Positions 1 through 7,245 of a stretch of DNA of 24,034 nucleotides are shown one piece after another. Source of the DNA: JAZGBC01 sp036444495 (lineage in GTDB: Bacteria > Pseudomonadota > Alphaproteobacteria > Kiloniellales > J153); contig JAZGBC010000102.1 of the NCBI GenBank assembly GCA_036444495.1, forward strand, positions 1 to 24,034, read 5' to 3'. The first letter of the stretch is position 1, and each line of letters opens with the position of its first letter. Made by a program: the position numbers and the translations under genes. Below the pieces are notes generated by a model. It searched no databases and was not told where the DNA came from. It saw only the letters and a program-made list of their open reading frames with translations.

Positions 1-1053
1 AACGTTCACGGGCTCTACAAGCCGGTGATGTGGCTCTACGACCAGCCGAAGATCTGCAATGCCCAGATCCTGGTCGCCGAGTGGATGAAGAATTCCAACA
101 AGACGGCGACCTGGGTCTACAACACCGGCGCCGAGCACGAGATTCCGGACCTGGTGAAGATCTGGCAGATCGCCGCGGGCGGCGAGGAAGCGCTGCGGCG
201 CAAACCGCACCTGCTGGGCCACGTCGTCGTCAATCCTCCGCGGGTGATCGACGTCAACTACACGAGCTGGCTGATCGGCTTCTGCGATGCCGGCATTCCC
301 TTGTCCATCGAAAGCGCGCTCATGGGCGGCGCCACCGGGCCGGCGACCCTCGCCGGGATGCTCGTGCAGGCGATCGCCGAGACGCTCGCCCTCGTCGTCC
401 AGGCCCAGAGTTACAAACCGGGCCATCCCCTGTCCTTCTGCTCCTTCAACCCGTCGATGGACATGCGCACCGGCCTGTGGTCCTGCGGCAATCCGGAATA
501 CGGCATCGTCGGTGCCGGCATCGCGGCCATGGCAAGGCATTACGGCGTTCCTTGCGCCGGGTTCGGCATGAGCGATTCCTGTGAGATGGACCAGCAGACC
601 GCCTACGAGAAGGCCTTGAAGATGTACACCTATGCCCTCAGCGGCATCAGCTACATCTGGGATATCGGCGGCACGGCCGGCTTCAACTTCGTGTCCTGGC
701 CGGAGATGGTGATCGAGAACGAAGTCGCCGGCTTTATCGGCCACTACCTGAAGGGCATCGTCGTGGACGACGCGCGGCTGGCGGTCGACGAAATCATCAA
801 GGTGGGCCCGCTTCCGGGTAGCTACATGACGGAGCGGCATACCCGGAACTGGTACCGCGAGGAGTTCTTCCTTTCCGAATTGAGCAACCGCGATTTCTTC
901 GAGTCCTGGGAACGCGGGCACGTCGAGTTGCAGGAAAAGGCGAAGCTGAAGGTGGCGGAGATACTGGAAACCGCCGAATCGCCGGTCGCGCCCGAGATTC
1001 GCACCGAGATCGACGACTATCTCGATTTCGTCGTGCGGCGCGATGTCCACTGA
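1..1053 (+). CDS. MttB-superfamily corrinoid methyltransferase, 5'-truncated by window edge
   Basis: The reading frame is open from base 1, so only the C-terminal 350 residues are visible; the GTG at 25 is internal, not a start. The protein resembles the trimethylamine methyltransferase family (COG5598), TIM-barrel enzymes that move a methyl group from a methylated amine to Co(I) of a partner corrinoid protein. No in-frame TAG occurs in the visible part, so it looks like a non-pyrrolysine member, the group that includes glycine betaine (MtgB), proline betaine and carnitine methyltransferases. The corrinoid protein gene follows after 33 bases, the usual arrangement. The substrate cannot be read from the sequence; a quaternary amine (betaine) is the best family-level guess, and the nearby nicotinate-type operon makes an N-methyl pyridinium carboxylate worth considering. 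Family assignment is strong; substrate is open. Confidence 0.9.
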   Translation, partial: NVHGLYKPVMWLYDQPKICNAQILVAEWMKNSNKTATWVYNTGAEHEIPDLVKIWQIAAGGEEALRRKPHLLGHVVVNPPRVIDVNYTSWLIGFCDAGIPLSIESALMGGATGPATLAGMLVQAIAETLALVVQAQSYKPGHPLSFCSFNPSMDMRTGLWSCGNPEYGIVGAGIAAMARHYGVPCAGFGMSDSCEMDQQTAYEKALKMYTYALSGISYIWDIGGTAGFNFVSWPEMVIENEVAGFIGHYLKGIVVDDARLAVDEIIKVGPLPGSYMTERHTRNWYREEFFLSELSNRDFFESWERGHVELQEKAKLKVAEILETAESPVAPEIRTEIDDYLDFVVRRDVH

Positions 1054-1086
1054 GGGAGCCACGGAAGCGTCCGGGAGGACAGCGAC

Positions 1087-1770
1087 ATGAGCATGGCTAT
1101 CGACGATGCGTACTTCCGCCGGCTTGCCGATACGATCATCGACGGCGATGACGAGGAATGCATTCGCCTGATCAGAGAGGGTCTGAAGAACAATCTCGAT
1201 CCCTTGGAGGGTGTCGAAAAAGGCCTGGTGCCCGGAATCCGGAAGGTCGGCGACGATTTCGGCAGCGGGGCCATTTTCCTGCCGGAGCTGGCCATGGCGG
1301 CGAAGACCATGAAGGCGGGGGTCGCAATTCTCGACGAGGTCATCAAGGCCAACGGCACGACGCGGATATCCTCGGGAAAGATAGTGATCGGCACGGTCAA
1401 GGGCGACCTTCACGACATCGGCAAGTCCTTGGTGGGGGCCATGCTTCAGGCGAACGGATACGACGTCATCGACCTGGGCGTCGACGTGGACAACGACAGG
1501 TTCATCGAGGCCGTCATTGAATACGGCGCCGACGTCCTGGGCATGTCGTCGCTATTGACCCTGCCGCTTCTGCAAATGGGCGAGGTCATCGAGAAAATGG
1601 ACCGGGCCGGGATGCGCCCGCGGATCAAGGTCGTCGTCGGCGGCTGCCCGATTACCCAGGGGTTCGCCGACGAAATCGGCGCGGATGCCGTCGGCTTCGA
1701 CGCGCTTGACGCCGTCTCGAAGGTCGATGGGCTGCTGGGAACCAACAGACCGCCCTTGGGCGGTAACTGA
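1087..1770 (+). CDS. Corrinoid (B12-binding) methyl-carrier protein, MttC/MtgC type
   Basis: A 227-residue protein with the two-domain layout of methyl-carrier corrinoid proteins: an N-terminal helical cap (about residues 5-90, with FLPEL/AAKTMKAG features) and a C-terminal Rossmann-like cobalamin domain (about 97-220). The lower-axial-ligand motif DxHxxG is present as DLHDIG at residues 107-112, with His109 the expected cobalt ligand, followed by the SSL and VVVGG segments that hold the nucleotide tail. It would accept the methyl group from the upstream methyltransferase and pass it to a second acceptor enzyme. The start at 1087 has a good ribosome site (GGGAGG, 8 bases upstream); an ATG two codons on is an alternative. 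No acceptor methyltransferase or reductive activase of the RamA type is visible in the window. Confidence 0.94.
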   Translation: MSMAIDDAYFRRLADTIIDGDDEECIRLIREGLKNNLDPLEGVEKGLVPGIRKVGDDFGSGAIFLPELAMAAKTMKAGVAILDEVIKANGTTRISSGKIVIGTVKGDLHDIGKSLVGAMLQANGYDVIDLGVDVDNDRFIEAVIEYGADVLGMSSLLTLPLLQMGEVIEKMDRAGMRPRIKVVVGGCPITQGFADEIGADAVGFDALDAVSKVDGLLGTNRPPLGGN

Positions 1771-1774
1771 CGCC

Positions 1775-2413
1775 ATGACCCCGTCGGACGATCGGGAGAA
1801 CACGCGGTACTTGCGCAAGGCCTACACCGCCAAGAGCCGCCAGGAGGTCTCCGGGTGCTATGACGCCTGGGCCGGGGACTATGAGACCCACATGAAGAAC
1901 GTAGGCTATCTTCACCCGGCCATGGTCGCGGCCTTGTTGACGCGCCACGTGACAGCCGGGACCGGACCGATCCTGGATGCCGGCGCCGGTACCGGGATCA
2001 TGGCCGAGATCCTCATTGCCCTCGGGTACCCCGAGGTGGTTGGTTTCGATGGCTCGAAGCGCATGCTGGACGCCGCAGCCAGCAAGAATGCTTATGTCGA
2101 GCTTCGGCACATGTACCTTGGCGATACACTCGATTATCCCGATGATCGCTTCGCCGCCGTGGTCAGCGCCGGTGTGTTCACCCAGGGACACGCGCCGCTG
2201 TCCGGCCTCGAGGAACTGGTCCGGGTGACCCGCGCCGGCGGCCACATAATCTTCTCGGTGGGCCCCGCCTACCTCGACGGCCCCTTTCAGAAGAAGCGGG
2301 AAGAACTGGAGGGCAAGGGGTTGTGGCGCTTCGTTGACGCCAGCGAGCGCTACAACTCGACGCCTCTGGAGGAACCCCTGCCGGCCCGGGTCTTTGTCTT
2401 CACGGTGACCTGA
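1775..2413 (+). CDS. Class I SAM-dependent methyltransferase (METTL27/WBSCR27-like)
   Basis: A 212-residue class I methyltransferase starting 4 bases after the corrinoid protein stop, so almost certainly co-transcribed and coupled. It has a YDxWAxxYE-type N-terminal segment (residues 29-38), SAM motif I LDAGAGTG at 67-74, the acidic ribose-binding residue Asp92 after motif I, and the post-motif region DRFAAVVSAGVFTQGH (124-139). The same frame stays open upstream to about 1685, but that stretch lies inside the corrinoid gene, so the ATG at 1775 is preferred. This family resembles the human WBSCR27/METTL27 group; substrates are poorly known. Its place in a corrinoid operon is unusual because it uses SAM rather than B12; it might methylate a small molecule of the pathway, but nothing in the sequence identifies it. 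Confidence 0.85.
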   Translation: MTPSDDRENTRYLRKAYTAKSRQEVSGCYDAWAGDYETHMKNVGYLHPAMVAALLTRHVTAGTGPILDAGAGTGIMAEILIALGYPEVVGFDGSKRMLDAAASKNAYVELRHMYLGDTLDYPDDRFAAVVSAGVFTQGHAPLSGLEELVRVTRAGGHIIFSVGPAYLDGPFQKKREELEGKGLWRFVDASERYNSTPLEEPLPARVFVFTVT

Positions 2414-2417
2414 CACT

Positions 2418-2440
2418 GACGGGCGGCAACATGGGCCGTC
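2418..2440. terminator. Weak inverted repeat between convergent genes
   Basis: GACGG (2418-2422) and CCGTC (2436-2440) can pair around a 13-base loop in the 30-base gap between the converging methyltransferase and enamidase genes. The stem is short and there is no clear T tract, so a bidirectional terminator is only suggested by position. Confidence 0.25.
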
Positions 2441-2443
2441 GGG

Positions 2444-3640
2444 TCAACCTTCGACCATCTCAGGCAGTCGGTCGGCGGGCGGGGTGTTGCGCGAGCGCTG
2501 GCAACGGATCTGTCCGTCGATGATCACCATGCCGATGCCGGGCAGGTCACCCATGCCGATACTCTCCAGAAGGTCCTTGCCCGCCGTGTGCTGGGCCCTG
2601 TCCATGATGACGAAATCGGCCGCGCGCCCCACTTCGATGAGGCCGCAGTCCAGGTCTCGCATCCGTGCCGTGTTGCCCGTGGCGAAGCAGATTGCCGTTT
2701 CCGGCGGCACCTCGCCCAGGCTGCTCAACATCGAGATCACACGCAGGATTCCCAAGGGCTGCACGCCCGAGCCCGCCGGGGAATCGGTGCCCAGAATGAT
2801 ACGCTCGGGCTGGCCCAACTCCATCGTCGTGCGCATGGCGTGGAGCGCAGCCCGCTCGTTGCCGTTGTGGACGATCTCGACCGCGCGCGTGCACTGCTCG
2901 CAGAGACAGCTGATCTGCGCCAGCGGCAGCGCCGTATGGCCGCCGTTTATGTGGCCGATGACATCGGCGTCGGCCTCCAGCACCACGTCGGCATCAATCA
3001 GCCCCGAACCGGGAATCGAGGGACCGCCGGTATGGATCGTGCTTTGGATGCCATACTTGCGGGCCCAGGCGACCATCTTTTTGGCCTCCTCGCCCTGCTT
3101 GACGCCGCCCAGGCCGACCTCGCCCAGTAGCTTGACTCCGGCATCCGCCAGATCCTTGAAGTCCTCCTCAACCATGCCTTTCTCGAGGATTGGCGCCCCG
3201 GCATGCACCTTCACGCCGCCGAAACGCATGTTGGAAAAGGCGCGCTGTGCCGTGATGGCCAAGGCCTTCAGGCCGACGATATCCTTGGGCCGCCCGGGCA
3301 GATGGACCTCCCCCGCCGAGATCATGGTCGTGACCCCGCCGTTGAGGAAGGAATCGATCCAATTGAGCTGCGTTTGACGCGGTGTCCAGTCCCCGAAGAC
3401 GGGATGGACGTGACTGTCGATCAGGCCGGGGGTTAGGGCCATGCCCTTGGCGTCGACGACGACATCGGCCTTTCCGGTGTCGATCTCGGACTCCCGCCCG
3501 ACCTCCGCGATGCGGCCATCCACCGCGACCACCGTGTCGGCGTCGAGGATAGGCTTCGCCAAGTCGCCCGACAGCATTAGGCCAATGTTGCGGACGACCA
3601 ATTTCCCGGAGCGGGCCGGTGTTTCGGATGCCTGAGCCAT
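2444..3640 (-). CDS. ena: Enamidase-type amidohydrolase (nicotinate pathway)
   Basis: A 398-residue amidohydrolase closely resembling the Eubacterium barkeri enamidase, which opens 1,4,5,6-tetrahydro-6-oxonicotinate to 2-formylglutarate and ammonia. Shared landmarks recalled from that enzyme include GGVTTMISAG (101-110), PGRPKD (115-120), GVKVHAGAPILEKG (142-155) and the C-terminal SRNTPPA (383-389). Expected metal ligands are visible: His77 and His79 in the SHVHP segment, Glu174, His203 (IHTGG), His230 (GHINGG) and Asp286 (GTDSP). The start at 3640 has a strong GGGAGG site; longer frame upstream lies over other genes and is rejected. It is the last gene of the - strand operon, 44 bases after the second DUF1185 gene. 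An odd CxCxxC cluster sits at 245-250. Specificity for the nicotinate intermediate is inferred from similarity and from the neighbouring Hnr homologue. Confidence 0.88.
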   Translation of the reverse strand: MAQASETPARSGKLVVRNIGLMLSGDLAKPILDADTVVAVDGRIAEVGRESEIDTGKADVVVDAKGMALTPGLIDSHVHPVFGDWTPRQTQLNWIDSFLNGGVTTMISAGEVHLPGRPKDIVGLKALAITAQRAFSNMRFGGVKVHAGAPILEKGMVEEDFKDLADAGVKLLGEVGLGGVKQGEEAKKMVAWARKYGIQSTIHTGGPSIPGSGLIDADVVLEADADVIGHINGGHTALPLAQISCLCEQCTRAVEIVHNGNERAALHAMRTTMELGQPERIILGTDSPAGSGVQPLGILRVISMLSSLGEVPPETAICFATGNTARMRDLDCGLIEVGRAADFVIMDRAQHTAGKDLLESIGMGDLPGIGMVIIDGQIRCQRSRNTPPADRLPEMVEG

Positions 3641-3684
3641 TGTCGCCTCCCTTTCGCTTTTCCCTTGGTGCCCGAGACCCCTAT

Positions 3685-4269
3685 CTAGCGCAGACCGTCC
3701 TTGCCCTCGACCTGGTCCGCGGTGAGGCCGCCCACGCGCGGCAGGGGCCGGCCGCTGTCGGTGACGGCCACCGCCACGACGATCTCGCGCGGCCGTGGCG
3801 CATCCGGCACCCGGACTTCCATGCCGTCGAAATGACTGCGGACATAGGCCCCATCCTTGTGGCCTAAAGGCACGTCGATGGGCGTTCCGGCCCCGCCCAT
3901 CTTCTTGGACGAGGGCACCAAAGCGGCGCCCTTCTCCACCGCCTGACGCAGGGGCTTGCCCAGGCGCGGATGGAGAATCGCGGCCGCGTGCTCCAACTCG
4001 CCGGCTTCGCCCACGACCGCAGCCTTGCCGTAGCTTTCGATCTCGGCCGGCGCCACGCCCAAGGCCGAAACCGCCTTTTGGCCCAGGATATCGCCCATCT
4101 CCGCGCCGATCTCCATCAGGCCTTCGAGGTCCTCCACGTATTCCCCGGCATGGGGGTTCTCGATTACCGCAAGCGCCGCGGCCTTGCGGGTCGGCGGAGC
4201 GATCTCGCGACCCATCTCGTGATGGGTCTCCTCGACCACCACCAGGAATTTCCTTACTTTCGCCTTCAT
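3685..4269 (-). CDS. PF06684/DUF1185 'amino acid synthesis' family protein, copy B
   Basis: A 194-residue protein of family PF06684 (DUF1185), whose solved members have a fold related to Bacillus chorismate mutase and no firmly established reaction. Conserved-looking landmarks are VEETHHE (12-18), ENPHAG (37-42), SYGKAA (79-84), GELEH (90-94), VPSSKK (118-123), YVRSHFDGMEV (142-152) and the C-terminal GGLTADQVEG. It starts in a 4-base ATGA overlap with the stop of the upstream copy A, and the enamidase follows 44 bases downstream. Copies A and B align end to end and share most of these motifs, so they arose by tandem duplication and may form a heteromer. Placement between ring reductase and enamidase suggests a role in the same catabolic sequence, despite the 'synthesis' label. 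Confidence 0.87.
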   Translation of the reverse strand: MKAKVRKFLVVVEETHHEMGREIAPPTRKAAALAVIENPHAGEYVEDLEGLMEIGAEMGDILGQKAVSALGVAPAEIESYGKAAVVGEAGELEHAAAILHPRLGKPLRQAVEKGAALVPSSKKMGGAGTPIDVPLGHKDGAYVRSHFDGMEVRVPDAPRPREIVVAVAVTDSGRPLPRVGGLTADQVEGKDGLR

Positions 4270-4847
4270 CGCAACCCATCCAATCCTTCGATTTCAGATG
4301 CCTGCAGACCACCGGCACGGGCGTGGACCCGCGCACCGGTCGTCATGACCAGGATGACGATCAACTCGTTCGCCCAAGGCGCGTCGGCCAGCCCGACCTC
4401 CATGGCGTTGAAATGGCCGCGGACGTAGCTGGCAGTCCTGTGCGTAATGGGAATGTCGAGGCGCGCTCCCACGTCCGCCACTTTCTTGCTCGAGGGTACG
4501 ATCGCCTTGGCCTCGCCCAAGAGCTCGCGCATGGCGTAACCGCCGGGCGCGTGCCACAGGGCGCCGTGCTCCAGCTCCCCGTCAACGCCGACGATCGCGC
4601 CCTTGCCATAGCCCTCGATCTCGTCCGCGGCCCCGCCCAGGGCCGAAAGCAGGCGCCCGGCCAATGCGAGACCCAGAGGCTTCAGGTCATCCATGAACGG
4701 CAGGATATTGGGCTCGTACCTCCCGGCAAAGGGATTCTCCACGACCGCCGCCGCGTAGCCCATCCGCAAGGGAGTCTGCGCCACGGGGCCGCCCTCGTGA
4801 AGGGTTTCCTCGACACCCACCTGGATCTTTCGAACCCGAACGGTCAT
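4266..4847 (-). CDS. PF06684/DUF1185 'amino acid synthesis' family protein, copy A
   Basis: A 193-residue PF06684 protein, paralogous to the adjacent downstream gene. Shared landmarks: VEETLHE (12-18), ENPFAG (37-42), GYGKGAIVG (79-87), GELEH (90-94), VPSSKK (117-122), YVRGHFNAMEV (141-151) and EGLDGLR at the C terminus. Its ATG overlaps the stop of the UPF0280 gene by 4 bases (4844-4847), and its own stop overlaps the next start in the same way, so the three genes are very probably translated as a coupled set. The most divergent part relative to copy B is residues 20-75, a plausible place for different ligand contacts. The family function is unproven; a step in N-heterocycle catabolism is inferred from this neighbourhood alone. 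Confidence 0.87.
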   Translation of the reverse strand: MTVRVRKIQVGVEETLHEGGPVAQTPLRMGYAAAVVENPFAGRYEPNILPFMDDLKPLGLALAGRLLSALGGAADEIEGYGKGAIVGVDGELEHGALWHAPGGYAMRELLGEAKAIVPSSKKVADVGARLDIPITHRTASYVRGHFNAMEVGLADAPWANELIVILVMTTGARVHARAGGLQASEIEGLDGLR

Positions 4848-5743
4848 GGCTCCCTTGTCCCTCCATGCGTTTCCAGCAGAGCCTCGGCGCCGCCGACGAC
4901 GGCGCAGCGGCTCCGTAAGGTGAGAAAGGCCGCCGCGATCAGACCGGCGCGCCGGATCTTCTCCGCCTGTTGCCGGCCGCGACGCAGCGCTTCCGTGATC
5001 TCATCGTCGCTTAGCTCGCCCAGCCCGACCGTCACCAGGCGCTGGCCCAGGTCGCTGTCGGGATCGAGCGCCTCGGCAGGTGCGCGCTCGATGGCCGGAT
5101 GGCAGGGCAAGTCGACGGCGTTGGCGATCAAGGTAGCCGCCACATCGGCCTGGGCCGAGGTTCCCGCCAAGACGGTGACCGAATCGGCGATCCCGAGTGA
5201 GAAACTGCGCCCGCCTTGCCCCTTGCCCGCCCGGCCCGAGCTGGCGATGCCGCGCACCGGCATCTCGTGAGTCAGGCAAACCCGCCCTTCGACGGCGGGG
5301 CGCGTCACGTCGGCCACGATTCCGCAGTCCAGGGCCTGCCCGGGCCTCAGATCGAACGCGATGTCGCCGCCGTTGTTGACGTAGGCGCGCGTAAGCCGCC
5401 GCCCAGCGCTCAGCGCCGCCAGCACGTGATCCGCCACCGCGCCCGCCACGGCCGCCATGGGTGTCACGAAGGCCGGCAGATACGGCCGGCAGGCCGCCGC
5501 CATGCGCCGCGCGACCGGGCCGCGAAGGCGGGGGCCTCTCTTCCGCATCGGCCGGCGCAAAGCCGCGAGCTCACCGACCAGCTCCGGCAGGACCGTCTCG
5601 AATGCACGGCCCGCCTGCGCGTAGGCCGCTTCCACTTCGTCCCTCGGACCCCAGGCCGCGACGACCAAGTCGATGGGTCCATGGTTCAAATGGAGGCGCC
5701 GGCTGTCCGGCAAACGCCGCGCCGTCATGCCCGGTCCCGTCAT
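4844..5743 (-). CDS. UPF0280 family protein (ApbE-related, putative flavin transferase)
   Basis: A 299-residue protein of the UPF0280 group, distantly related to ApbE, the FAD:protein FMN transferase. Visible signatures are TPMAAVAGAVAD (94-105), the ApbE-like VNNGGDI (122-128), GIASSG (165-170), GIADSVTVLA (184-193) and ADVAATLIANAV (199-210). The start at 5743 forms an ATGA overlap with the stop of the upstream 6-hydroxynicotinate reductase gene; a second ATG at 5728 is less likely. A longer open frame upstream only reads through the reductase gene. Because the E. barkeri reductase is reported to carry covalently bound flavin, a direct role in flavinylating that neighbour is an attractive inference. 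No signal peptide is seen, so it should act in the cytoplasm, unlike typical exported ApbE. Confidence 0.88.
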   Translation of the reverse strand: MTGPGMTARRLPDSRRLHLNHGPIDLVVAAWGPRDEVEAAYAQAGRAFETVLPELVGELAALRRPMRKRGPRLRGPVARRMAAACRPYLPAFVTPMAAVAGAVADHVLAALSAGRRLTRAYVNNGGDIAFDLRPGQALDCGIVADVTRPAVEGRVCLTHEMPVRGIASSGRAGKGQGGRSFSLGIADSVTVLAGTSAQADVAATLIANAVDLPCHPAIERAPAEALDPDSDLGQRLVTVGLGELSDDEITEALRRGRQQAEKIRRAGLIAAAFLTLRSRCAVVGGAEALLETHGGTREP

Positions 5744-7239
5744 CGCCCGCCTCTCCTCATGGGTGAAAGCGGCCAGGGGTTCTCGGGATTCCATTCCGCC
5801 ACCTTGGGGCGCGGTGTGCCCAAGATCTCTTCCACGGGACGGATATGATCCACATGGCCACCCAACTCGGCGTAGGCATCGGCCCGCATGGTGAACTCGA
5901 TCGGCCCGACGATGGCCGGGGTGGGCACATGCCCGAAGGAACGATCCGGCATGCGGAGCACGTCCACCATGATGGTGATGCCGCCGCCCGGCCAGACGTA
6001 AACCGGCGCGCCACCCGCCGTCACCCGGGTCAGGGCGTTGCGCACCGAACGGGTGAGCCGCACCGGGTCTTGCGTGGCCCCGGCCCTGAGACTCCCCCCG
6101 GCCCCGGCCATGAACAGGACGGAAGCAAGCGCCGGCTCGCAGTTGTCGCCTATGCGCTCGACAACCTTCTTGATCGGGGCCGGCATCTCGCCCTGCCGTG
6201 GCGCCAGATCCTCGTCCAGTTCGTACCAGGCCGCGTGTTCGCCGGTGGTGCCGACCATCAAGAGGCGCAGCCCCGGCCAGGCCACGTCGGGGTCGATCTT
6301 TTCGATGATCTCCAGGGGATCCTTGACGCTGGTCCCGCCCCAGCCGGCCCCCGGCTCGGCCACGTGAAAGTAGCGCCCGGGCGTGGAGCGGCGCCCGCGC
6401 ACACGGATCCCGGCCGGCTTCATGCCGAGAAAGCGCCCGGCCTGGTGCTCGGTCAGCACGCCCGTAATGTGATCGTCGACGACGATCACCTCGTCCGCAT
6501 GGCCATGCCACTGTTTGGCAAACATGCCGATGGTCGCGGAGCCGCAGCCGACACGCATGCGCTCTTCCCGGACGCCGTTCACCACCGGTGGGGAGCCGGC
6601 CTGGATCACCAGATCGGCTCCGCCCTCGACGGACAACTCGACCTCCCCCTTGTTGCAAAGAGCGAGCATCGTCTGGCAGGTGACATTGCCTTCCTTCTTG
6701 CTGCCGCCGGTCAAGTGCCGGACGCCGCCCAGAGCCAGCATTTGCGAGCCGTACTCCGCCGTCGTCACGTGACCCACCTGCTCGCCCCGGCTGCGCACGG
6801 CCGCCTGCTCGGGGCCGATATAGCGGTCGGTGTCAATCTTCACCTTGAGGCCGCAGTAGCTGAAGATGCCTTCAGAGACGACGGTGATCATGTCGACCCC
6901 CTCGACGTCGCTGGAGACGATGAAGGGAGCGGGCTTGTAATCCGGATAGGTCGTGCCGGCGCCGACGCCGGTCACGAAGACGTCCGATCCCTGGACGATG
7001 TCGCCGTTCCATTCACCCCCGGTCAGGAACGGCACCATGTTCTGCTTGCTTTCCAGGGCCCGCGTGGCCAGGACCATGGGGTCCGTGCGGGTCAACACGC
7101 CGTCCATGTTGCCGTAGCGGTCGCACGCGCCGGTCTTGCCCGGCCGGATGCGGCAGAGCACCGGACAGGCATCACAGACGATGATGCCGTCATCCCGACC
7201 CTTGGCGCGGCTTCCCTTGCGGTTCTGATCGGGTGCCAT
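5740..7239 (-). CDS. hnr: 6-hydroxynicotinate reductase homologue (Hnr)
   Basis: A 499-residue protein matching the 6-hydroxynicotinate reductase family (EC 1.3.7.1), which uses reduced ferredoxin to convert 6-hydroxynicotinate to 1,4,5,6-tetrahydro-6-oxonicotinate. An N-terminal Fe-S motif is clear: Cys22, Cys25, Cys29 and Cys39 (CDACPVLC then GAC). The body has Gly-rich family segments, including GVGAGTTYP (91-99), RVGCGSATIG (229-238), FMAGAGGSLRAGATQDP (376-392) and WPGGGITIMVDV (416-427). No signal peptide or membrane segment is seen, so it is cytoplasmic. The gene begins 6 bases after the molybdenum hydroxylase stop and ends in an ATGA overlap with the UPF0280 gene. Thr236 (GSAT) and Thr389 (AGAT) loosely resemble flavinylation-type sequences but lack the usual upstream Asp. 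The main uncertainty is whether the ring reduced is nicotinate or a close analogue. Confidence 0.88.
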   Translation of the reverse strand: MAPDQNRKGSRAKGRDDGIIVCDACPVLCRIRPGKTGACDRYGNMDGVLTRTDPMVLATRALESKQNMVPFLTGGEWNGDIVQGSDVFVTGVGAGTTYPDYKPAPFIVSSDVEGVDMITVVSEGIFSYCGLKVKIDTDRYIGPEQAAVRSRGEQVGHVTTAEYGSQMLALGGVRHLTGGSKKEGNVTCQTMLALCNKGEVELSVEGGADLVIQAGSPPVVNGVREERMRVGCGSATIGMFAKQWHGHADEVIVVDDHITGVLTEHQAGRFLGMKPAGIRVRGRRSTPGRYFHVAEPGAGWGGTSVKDPLEIIEKIDPDVAWPGLRLLMVGTTGEHAAWYELDEDLAPRQGEMPAPIKKVVERIGDNCEPALASVLFMAGAGGSLRAGATQDPVRLTRSVRNALTRVTAGGAPVYVWPGGGITIMVDVLRMPDRSFGHVPTPAIVGPIEFTMRADAYAELGGHVDHIRPVEEILGTPRPKVAEWNPENPWPLSPMRRGGR

Positions 7240-7245
7240 GACGAA

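Noticed and set aside
1..1053. Pyrrolysine-containing true MttB
   Set aside because: No in-frame amber codon in the visible part, and no pyl genes in the window; the unseen N-terminus cannot be judged.
1652..2416. 254-codon - strand frame opposite the SAM methyltransferase
   Set aside because: Shadow of a gene with clear SAM motifs on the other strand.
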